A stretch of DNA of 8,932 bases, from contig JAHISW010000036.1 in the NCBI GenBank assembly GCA_018817995.1, positions 1 to 8,932 on the forward strand. Reading direction: 5' to 3'. The notes under the pieces are model-generated. The model did no database searches. It had not been told where the DNA came from and saw nothing but the letters and a program-made list of their open reading frames with translations. Shown one piece after another: positions 1 through 5,392 of this stretch. The stretch is from Patescibacteria group bacterium (lineage in GTDB: Bacteria > Patescibacteriota > Minisyncoccia > JAHISW01 > Tagabacteraceae). The first letter of the stretch is position 1, and every line of letters begins with the position of its first letter. The translations under genes and the position numbers were made by a program.

Positions 1-1057
1 CTTTTCCTTTGCCCCATTTCGCCATTTTAATTGCCCCTGCCGCGCTCGCTCCTCCTAGTTGTTTTGCTATGATATAGGCGCCTATCAAAAGACCCGCCAT
101 CATTATAAATTGCCATAAGATGTCTATTGCTGGCTCGTTATCTGTTACTAAGGCTACAAAACTACTTTTTGTGTTCCATGTTTGGTCGGTAACATGATTG
201 ACGACGATGTATATGAGAAAAAGATATAAAGGCGCGACAAAAGACTGGTTAAAAAGAGTGCGCCACCATTTTGTGGCATAAGAGCTTCCTATCGCTGTTC
301 CAATGAAGGCGAGGGGGGCGAATATTATAAGGAACATTAGCACAAGAGTCCTTGTCATAAATAAAAGAGCGCCCATAAAGAGAACGAAAATCATTACAAG
401 CATAAGTCCCGTTCCAAAAAATGTTATTTGTATTATCTTCCATAGGACACTATTCTCTGCAGGCTTCACGCCACCAGAACCCAAAACTGTCCATTCGTTA
501 GTTACCGGATCTTTTGCCAAAATTGTTTGCATTTTGAATCCTTTCATCATTGCCTTGCTAACATATTCCAGGCTACAGTCTTTGCCACCCATTTTGCATA
601 TAAATTCTGTGGCGACGACATTTGAGGCGTCAATGACCACTCTTGTTATCAGACCGGAAAAATTTATAAGAAGAGCGGCGAGAATAACACCCAAAAGAAG
701 TTTTTTATATCCATACGATTGCAATTGAAGTATTGTCGCTATTCCTATGAAAATAAGAATAAAAATAAAAAATAGATTTGCCAAATCGCGACATAGACTC
801 CACCCTGTTTTCACGATTCCTTCTTTGTAAAATTTCTGACTATTCTTCATAACAGAAAACTCAACACTGTAATCAAACAAGAGTCCTGTCCAACCTAACA
901 ACTTTGACGCTCCTGTCATCAATCCGTTTGTCGCTTCTGCGAGAACTTCAAGGAATATACTAGCTGCCTCAACTTCACGCGCGGGCAAAAGAAAAAGACA
1001 AAGAGAAATCAGAAGAAACACCGCCACATATTTTTCTTTTTTTCTGATTTTGTTCAT
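1..1057 (-). CDS. VirB6/TrbL-like polytopic membrane protein (3' end outside window)
   Basis: The frame is open from ATG at 1057 to the window edge: 352 codons and no stop, so the C-terminus is missing. Residues 10-32 look like a signal peptide or first membrane helix (VAVFLLISLCLFLLP, then AREVEAA). Further hydrophobic spans are near 93-111, 118-137, 206-233, 236-256, 271-288 and 314-331. The order of GWSLCRDLANLFFIF, then YGYKKLLLGVILAALLINFS, then LVLMFLIIFAPLAFIG followed by a WW pair matches my memory of CPR proteins annotated as VirB6/TrbL-type T4SS inner-membrane channel components. Two cysteines (154, 161) lie in the soluble loop. The start is 1 nt after the stop of the upstream gene (TAA-T-ATG) with no visible ribosome binding site, so translation is probably coupled. 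The topology class is seen directly; the T4SS assignment is inferred by family resemblance. Alternative: a generic CPR membrane-complex protein. Confidence 0.7.
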   Translation of the reverse strand, partial: MNKIRKKEKYVAVFLLISLCLFLLPAREVEAASIFLEVLAEATNGLMTGASKLLGWTGLLFDYSVEFSVMKNSQKFYKEGIVKTGWSLCRDLANLFFIFILIFIGIATILQLQSYGYKKLLLGVILAALLINFSGLITRVVIDASNVVATEFICKMGGKDCSLEYVSKAMMKGFKMQTILAKDPVTNEWTVLGSGGVKPAENSVLWKIIQITFFGTGLMLVMIFVLFMGALLFMTRTLVLMFLIIFAPLAFIGTAIGSSYATKWWRTLFNQSFVAPLYLFLIYIVVNHVTDQTWNTKSSFVALVTDNEPAIDILWQFIMMAGLLIGAYIIAKQLGGASAAGAIKMAKWGKGK

Positions 1058-1058
1058 A

Positions 1059-2504
1059 TTAGTAAACACTACGGTCGCATATTTTTGATAATCCTGTGCA
1101 ATTTTCTAACTCATCGTTGGCGTCTTCTTTGGCTTCCCCTGCCGTTGTTAATTCGGCGTCGGCTGTTCTTTGGTCGGTACTGTTGTGCGCCCTTGTTGTA
1201 AGGATGACATAATATTCATTGTAATAGTCATAAAGATCGTCGTAGCTTGATAGTTCTGCCACTCTTCTTTTTAAATCTTGCAAGTCGGTGATAATCTGTC
1301 CTGAACTAATTATTTCCTCACCCAATCCTGGTGGGATGTTCATCTTGCCAACTTCAGTATCAATGTAACTCATCCTTCCGTTTATATACGCACTGTCCAC
1401 TTCCATTCGTCCTCCACTGGCTTCACAGATACCTATCAAAACGAGGTATGCTCCATAGCAAGCTTTAGCGGAGGAATATGTTGATGTTGCTGTTGGGTAT
1501 GTATTTTGTGTATTTTCCTTTGTTTGTTTATAAATTGTTTCTGTTCCTATGAGAGTGTCTATATTTTTTATCAAAATAGCTTTTTCTGTTTCAGGTGGTT
1601 CTGGAGTCTCGCCGACATCCAATAATCCGCCACTTCCCATTATTCTGCGCACTAAATAAGAAGCGAGTTCTGCTAATATTTCTTGTATTTCGTCAGCGAC
1701 ACCTAGCTTGCTCAATTCCAAATTCGTGGCGGAGCTTAATACATCTTCTACATATTTGCCCGGTGTTTTTGTTTGCCAGTTTGTGCAATACACTTTTCCC
1801 GTGAAGTCATCGTATATCTTGTCTTCTTCGGCGCACACGTTAAAACCCAAAAAGCCAACATTCATCTTTGCTTCCGTATCAGCTTTAGCTTTTGCGTCCG
1901 CTATCCTTCTGTCTTGTTCGGCTGACATTTCAAGATAAAGTCCGTAGGGATTGTTTGTTGTTGACTGCCCTATACTTATCCAATCATCCCATGATGAATA
2001 TCTAAAATCGCCTATCATTTTTCCAAACTTCTCCACATTGTTCATTGCATCGGTTAGTGTACATTCGGGGTATTTGTATTCAGTACTTCTTCTTAAACGA
2101 AGGGCGAGACCTATATCAGACCTCCACGGGCTACAAAGCGCCGAATAAACTGTGTCGCTTAGATATTCATGCATCATTATGCCGGTTGCGTTATCCGCAA
2201 AATCCGTCATAAAACCGCCAAGGTTTGTTATAAACCCCGGACCTCCCTCAAAATCATTTTGTATCCATTCAACAATATTTTGGGATATCCCATGTATGAG
2301 ACCTCTTGCTATCATCCAAAATACTCCGTCGGCGACAAATTCTTTTCCATAAACGAATTCGTCCATGGTCCAGTTAAGTTCGGCATCATTGGTTGGAACA
2401 ACGGCTTCAGTTTTTTGGGGTTGGACAAAAAACACCAAAGGAAAAAGAATCAGCATAATTCCAATTGATCCAAATATTTTGTTGTGTTTGCGGGAAGAAG
2501 ACAT
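1059..2504 (-). CDS. secreted eight-cysteine protein of a CPR T4SS-like operon (VirB5/TrbJ position), function unknown
   Basis: A 481-residue protein from ATG 2504, which lies 17 nt after the TSP3 gene stop. An in-frame ATG at 2552 overlaps that gene and would bury the signal sequence, so I reject it. Residues 1-34 form a good signal peptide: basic SSSRKHNK, hydrophobic IFGSIGIMLILFPLVFFV, cleavage after TEA. The mature part starts VVPTNDAELNW, then a helical region (EFVADGVFWMIARGLIHGIS, then WIQNDF-GGPGFITN) and a conserved-looking stretch LCSPW, IGLALRLRRS, YPECTL, TNNPYGLYL. Cysteines are at 124, 148, 224, 240, 349, 360, 469 and 476: an even number, suited to disulfides outside the cytoplasm. 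Residues 195-215 and 405-465 are charged and helical. I recognise this as a recurrent CPR family next to VirB6/TrbL-like genes, but no function is established to my knowledge. By position it resembles VirB5/TrbJ, a pilus-tip or adhesion component; that is only an analogy. Confidence 0.72.
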   Translation of the reverse strand: MSSSRKHNKIFGSIGIMLILFPLVFFVQPQKTEAVVPTNDAELNWTMDEFVYGKEFVADGVFWMIARGLIHGISQNIVEWIQNDFEGGPGFITNLGGFMTDFADNATGIMMHEYLSDTVYSALCSPWRSDIGLALRLRRSTEYKYPECTLTDAMNNVEKFGKMIGDFRYSSWDDWISIGQSTTNNPYGLYLEMSAEQDRRIADAKAKADTEAKMNVGFLGFNVCAEEDKIYDDFTGKVYCTNWQTKTPGKYVEDVLSSATNLELSKLGVADEIQEILAELASYLVRRIMGSGGLLDVGETPEPPETEKAILIKNIDTLIGTETIYKQTKENTQNTYPTATSTYSSAKACYGAYLVLIGICEASGGRMEVDSAYINGRMSYIDTEVGKMNIPPGLGEEIISSGQIITDLQDLKRRVAELSSYDDLYDYYNEYYVILTTRAHNSTDQRTADAELTTAGEAKEDANDELENCTGLSKICDRSVY

Positions 2505-2520
2505 ATTGTTATTTATTTTC

Positions 2521-3477
2521 CTATGTTCCATATAAAGCGAAAATATCTCCACTTTCTCCTTTATTAAATATTATTTGTTTTCTTAAGAAATAGTTATTTA
2601 TATTTACCAGGGATTTTTTTGCTTCCGAAGCATTTTGTTGGTAGTTATTTATTTCCAACATTCTTAGTATGGGGTCTGCGCCTGAATTCCGTATGTTTTG
2701 TATATTTTCAGATATTTTATCAAAAAAATTTAAGACATTCAGGTGCTCATTGGCTGTTTCCGAAGGGACTTTTATTTTTGACGCGTCCAGAGCGGTGTTT
2801 TTATACGCTAAAGATATTTTTTCTAAATTTTTTATTTCTTCGTCCTTAAGATTCCCATTTTTTAAAAATTCTTCTACAATTTTAACTTCACTTTGTTCTA
2901 TTGAGTCAAAGTATTTTTTTATGATTGTCCCAAAACTATTTCCATAATTTTTTATTTCTTCTTGTGTGGCCCTCTCTATTTTTTGTATAGAGGTGGCATT
3001 ATAATTATTTTCTTGTTTTGGTATTGATTCCAAAGATGAATACGCGGATAAAAGTATTTCTTCCTTGTCTTTTTTCATCAATAAATCTGTAATAATTTGT
3101 TTTCCAACAGTTGCTGTTAGTGCCTCTGGCTTTGTGTTTTCTTCTTCCTTTTTAAATATTTTTTCTGTTAAAACATCATCAGGCGCCTTGACGAGAGGGT
3201 CTCTGTTGTTTTTGATTTCTTCTCCGTCGGATGTCCCGTCTTCGTCTGTGTCATGGTTTTGAGGGTCTGTTTTCCATAGAACTTCTTCCCAGTCTTTTAG
3301 GCCATCGTTATCGCTGTCTTTCGTGTCGGTTTTCGCAAGCATGATTGATGAAGGAGTTTGAGTCTCCAGGTTCGCAACTGCATCCTTCTCTCTATTTGAG
3401 TAATTTGAAAACAACAAAAGAGCACCCATAAAGAGCAGAACTACCAAAAAAGAGAGGGGTCCCTTTTTATTCCTCAT
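2521..3477 (-). CDS. membrane-anchored TSP3 calcium-binding repeat protein
   Basis: A 318-residue protein. Residues 1-5 are basic and 8-25 are a hydrophobic helix (LSFLVVLLFMGALLLFS) without a clear cleavage site, so it is probably a single-pass anchor with the rest outside. Residues 54-95 hold two bacterial TSP3-type Asp-rich loops: DSDNDGLKDWEE (54-65) then DTDEDGTSDGEE (76-87), ending NNRDPL. Their acidic side chains normally coordinate calcium. Residues 100-318 are helical and charged with no enzyme motif; the segment around VPSETANEHLNVLNFF and a late NNYQQNASEAKK resemble a CPR family seen near surface and secretion genes. It is the first gene of the operon with the Cys-containing protein and the VirB6-like protein. 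ATG 3477 is supported by an extended -10 element exactly 6 nt upstream, so the transcript may be leaderless. The TSP3 call is firm; the biological role is unknown. Confidence 0.8.
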   Translation of the reverse strand: MRNKKGPLSFLVVLLFMGALLLFSNYSNREKDAVANLETQTPSSIMLAKTDTKDSDNDGLKDWEEVLWKTDPQNHDTDEDGTSDGEEIKNNRDPLVKAPDDVLTEKIFKKEEENTKPEALTATVGKQIITDLLMKKDKEEILLSAYSSLESIPKQENNYNATSIQKIERATQEEIKNYGNSFGTIIKKYFDSIEQSEVKIVEEFLKNGNLKDEEIKNLEKISLAYKNTALDASKIKVPSETANEHLNVLNFFDKISENIQNIRNSGADPILRMLEINNYQQNASEAKKSLVNINNYFLRKQIIFNKGESGDIFALYGT

Positions 3478-3483
3478 CCCGTT

Positions 3484-3492
3484 ATTATAGCA
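3484..3492 (-). promoter_or_regulatory. extended -10 promoter of the T4SS-like operon
   Basis: On the minus strand the sequence reads TGC-TATAAT followed by AACGGG and then the ATG at 3477. The -10 hexamer (3484-3489) is a perfect consensus and TGC gives the extended -10. Seventeen nt further upstream is GCCCCA, which is not a -35 match, consistent with an extended -10 promoter. Transcription would begin at or next to the start codon. Confidence 0.6.
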
Positions 3493-3531
3493 TTTTTGCG
3501 GATTTTTGGGGCATTGTTGTTTTGCCTGAAT

Positions 3532-3540
3532 TGTGGATAA
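3532..3540 (-). promoter_or_regulatory. perfect DnaA-box-like 9-mer in the divergent promoter region
   Basis: The minus strand reads TTATCCACA, identical to the strong E. coli DnaA box. It sits between two divergent promoters, about 30 nt upstream of the plus-strand -10. A single box does not make an origin; it could be a regulatory site or chance. Confidence 0.3.
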
Positions 3541-3570
3541 CTTATTGAAGAAACTTTGGGGAATATCGTT

Positions 3571-3576
3571 TATACT
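3571..3576 (+). promoter_or_regulatory. -10 element of the Cys-rich protein gene
   Basis: TATACT (5 of 6 to consensus) is followed by TTACAC and then ATG at 3583. The 6-nt spacing is the same as on the opposite strand. The best -35 candidate, TTGAAG at 3545-3550, is 20 nt upstream, which is wide. The element decides the start: the in-frame TTG at 3556 lies upstream of it and should not be transcribed from this promoter. Confidence 0.45.
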
Positions 3577-3582
3577 TTACAC

Positions 3583-4611
3583 ATGATATCTATGCTCATG
3601 GGGAAGAATATAAAACTCGCGCTTGCTGTTTTTTCTGTCTTTGTCTTGGCCCTTCTTGTTTTTTTTCAGCAAGCGGGACAGAGTGAAGAAAAAGACAAAA
3701 CGGACAAGACGGATACCGAAAACAGCTACTCTTTTACGCAAAGAGAAGAAGCAGGAGAACAGGAAAGAAAAGAGGAGAAAAGCAGTTTTATGAATTTGTT
3801 TGAATTGTTCAAAAAAGACTGCCAATACGCGCCTGACCCGGAAGACAATTCTGAAGAACAGGAAAGAGTATTTATTTCTCTTGAAGATTTGAAAAAAGGT
3901 TTCGTAGGAATGCCAAAAACAGAAGAGGATGCTGAAATAAAAATAGACGAACAAGAGAGTAAATTATCTGACGAGGAATACTTTACTTTATTTTATGGGG
4001 AACCTTATGCTGAATACGTGAACAGTTTGCAACAAATAATGTTGGAGGAGGGGTATTTAAATGAGGACGAAGTTGTTGATGTGAAAACAGAGCAGGACAC
4101 ATATCCAATTTTTACAAAATTTGTTGATTTTATGATATATGAAGGACATGTTGACGAAGAAATTAGGCAACTGGCCAGAAATGGAATAAAAGAATTAATT
4201 GAGTTGAATAAATTTGAGAGACCTTTTATGGAGAGAGAAATTATAGAGAGGGAAATTATGAATAAAATATCCGCCAAAAGTTTGCCCGATACATTTTTGG
4301 GCAAAATAATATACTTTTTTGTTTCCGCTGTGCAAGCCGTGGGGGAAGTTACCACACCTGATTGTTACAGGTCTTCTCCGCCGGGGCAGGGTTGTTTGAA
4401 GGAGATCGGTTTTAATGGTTGGGCGTATTGTTGCAATTGTGGCTGGAAACAAGAGGGGTATTACAGAAGATGGGTGGCTGATTGTTCCAAAGAAAATTGC
4501 GACCAAAGTGATGGGTGTCTTAATTCCGTTTGCCCAAGAGCCGCGGCTATTTGGGATGGGTTTACGTCTGCTGGAACTGGAATTTGCGGGTGCGCTTGTT
4601 CTGGGGGTTGA
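3583..4611 (+). CDS. membrane-anchored protein with acidic stalk and C-terminal 12-cysteine domain, unknown function
   Basis: Not recognised. From ATG 3583 it has 342 residues; ATGs at 3592 and 3598 are also possible and change only the extreme N-terminus. A hydrophobic helix at 9-29 (NIKLALAVFSVFVLALLVFF) serves as signal or anchor. Residues 30-135 are highly acidic and charged, typical of an extended, disordered stalk. Residues 136-235 are helical (LFYGEPYAEYVNSLQQIM; IRQLARNGIKELIELNKF). A second short hydrophobic stretch is at 238-254. Residues 261-342 contain cysteines at 261, 271, 283, 284, 286, 301, 306, 312, 317, 335, 337 and 339, ending CGCACSGG; one more is at 80. This suggests a compact disulfide-bonded or metal-binding extracellular domain. 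The gene runs opposite to the T4SS-like operon from a shared 105-bp promoter region and ends base-to-base against rsmA. Possible roles include surface adhesin, secreted factor or structural subunit; none is shown. Confidence 0.72.
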   Translation: MISMLMGKNIKLALAVFSVFVLALLVFFQQAGQSEEKDKTDKTDTENSYSFTQREEAGEQERKEEKSSFMNLFELFKKDCQYAPDPEDNSEEQERVFISLEDLKKGFVGMPKTEEDAEIKIDEQESKLSDEEYFTLFYGEPYAEYVNSLQQIMLEEGYLNEDEVVDVKTEQDTYPIFTKFVDFMIYEGHVDEEIRQLARNGIKELIELNKFERPFMEREIIEREIMNKISAKSLPDTFLGKIIYFFVSAVQAVGEVTTPDCYRSSPPGQGCLKEIGFNGWAYCCNCGWKQEGYYRRWVADCSKENCDQSDGCLNSVCPRAAAIWDGFTSAGTGICGCACSGG

Positions 4612-5391
4612 TTAGTTTAGATGATTGTAAATTTTTTTCCAATCCTCCAGTGACAACTCCTGCGCGCGGGCTTTTGCGTTGATTCCGTATTTTTCCAGTA
4701 TGTCCGGGCTAATATCCAAATTATTTTTCAGCATCTTTCTCTTTTGAGAAAATCCTTTTTTTATCATTTCAAAAAACTTCTCTTCTTCAATTCTGTGGGA
4801 CATCGGATGTCCCACAAAAAAATCTTTTGAGATGTTGTCTATTTTTAGTATTACTGAATCCACTTTTGGCGGGGGAGAGAAACAGCCGGCTGGAACTTTT
4901 TTTATAATTTTGGGCCGTCCATATGCCTTCACGCTTATAGACAAAATGCTTTCCCTTTTATCTTTTGCAATTATTCTCTCCGCGACTTCTTTCTGAACCA
5001 TAAGAACCATCAACGAAGGTTGTTTTTTGGCCGACAAAAATTTTTTTAAAATAGCGCCCGTTATGTAGTAGGGGATGTTAGCGACAAGTTTAAAATTTTT
5101 AATTTTCAATTTACAATTTTCAATCAAATTCCAATTTTCAATTTTCAATATATCATCATGAATCAGGTTTAAGTTTTTATTGTTTTTGAATTTTTCGCGC
5201 AGGAATTTAACAAGTTCAAAATCTTTTTCAACGGCGATTACTTTGCAACCCTGTTCAAGAAGGGCTTCCGTTAAGATGCCTTTACCAGGTCCTATTTCCA
5301 GAATGGTATCACTGCTCTCTATGTTGGCAGTGGCAATTATTTCGTCCACGACCCTTTTGCTTTTTAAAAAATGTTGTCCGAGTTTAATCAT
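4612..5391 (-). CDS. rsmA: 16S rRNA (adenine1518-N6/adenine1519-N6)-dimethyltransferase RsmA/KsgA
   Basis: A 259-residue SAM-dependent enzyme that dimethylates two adjacent adenines in helix 45 of 16S rRNA during small-subunit maturation. Family marks in order: KLGQHFL (3-9), SAM motif I LEIGPGKGILTE (31-42), acidic VIAVEKD (51-57), HDDIL (78-82), catalytic NIPYY (105-109), MVQKEVAERI (131-140), FSPPPKVDSVILKI (171-184) and the C-terminal FSQKRKMLKNNL. The start is ATG 5391, 1 nt after the uvrD stop (TAA-C-ATG); an upstream in-frame ATG at 5475 overlaps uvrD and adds residues with no family match. Length is normal for the family. There is no evident ribosome binding site, so expression probably depends on uvrD translation. 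Two oddities in the frame: a palindrome coding for residues 192-200, and an AT-rich TTTTCAAT repeat coding for roughly 82-101. Neither removes a catalytic residue. Its 3' end abuts the convergent Cys-rich gene. Confidence 0.95.
   Translation of the reverse strand: MIKLGQHFLKSKRVVDEIIATANIESSDTILEIGPGKGILTEALLEQGCKVIAVEKDFELVKFLREKFKNNKNLNLIHDDILKIENWNLIENCKLKIKNFKLVANIPYYITGAILKKFLSAKKQPSLMVLMVQKEVAERIIAKDKRESILSISVKAYGRPKIIKKVPAGCFSPPPKVDSVILKIDNISKDFFVGHPMSHRIEEEKFFEMIKKGFSQKRKMLKNNLDISPDILEKYGINAKARAQELSLEDWKKIYNHLN
4794..4816. repeat. 23-bp perfect palindrome inside rsmA
   Basis: Arms TGTGGGACAT (4794-4803) and ATGTCCCACA (4807-4816) are exact reverse complements around the centre CGG. 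On the coding strand it is read in frame as residues 192-200 (FVGHPMSHR), in the linker after the PPPKVDS motif. From memory, this linker is several residues shorter in other KsgA proteins, so the palindrome looks like an in-frame insertion at a tolerant surface site. Confidence 0.75.
5092..5150. repeat. AT-rich TTTTCAAT short-period repeat inside rsmA
   Basis: TTTTCAAT occurs at 5103, 5117, 5135 and 5142 on the plus strand, with near copies between. In the coding strand this is TTGAAAATT-type repetition and gives the low-complexity peptide KIENWNLIENCKLKIKNFK between HDDIL and NIPYY. Similar AT-rich runs are, to my recollection, common in Parcubacteria intergenic DNA and proteins. The segment is about the same length as in Bacillus KsgA, so it may be replacement or drift rather than a net insertion. 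Confidence 0.55.
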
Positions 5392-5392
5392 G

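Noticed and set aside
303..728. Plus-strand open frame of 141 codons
   Set aside because: It lies fully inside the VirB6/TrbL-like gene on the minus strand, which has coherent membrane topology; this frame has no recognisable motif.
2505..2552. Earlier start of the eight-Cys protein at 2552
   Set aside because: It overlaps the TSP3 gene end and puts 16 residues before a perfect signal peptide; ATG 2504 gives the normal n-h-c signal layout.
3556..3582. TTG start of the Cys-rich gene at 3556
   Set aside because: It lies upstream of the best -10 element, and there is no ribosome binding site.
4612..4820. A terminator hairpin for the Cys-rich gene formed by the palindrome in rsmA
   Set aside because: The palindrome at 4794-4816 is followed on the plus strand by A residues, not T residues; in the rsmA direction T residues precede it. 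Neither fits an intrinsic terminator.
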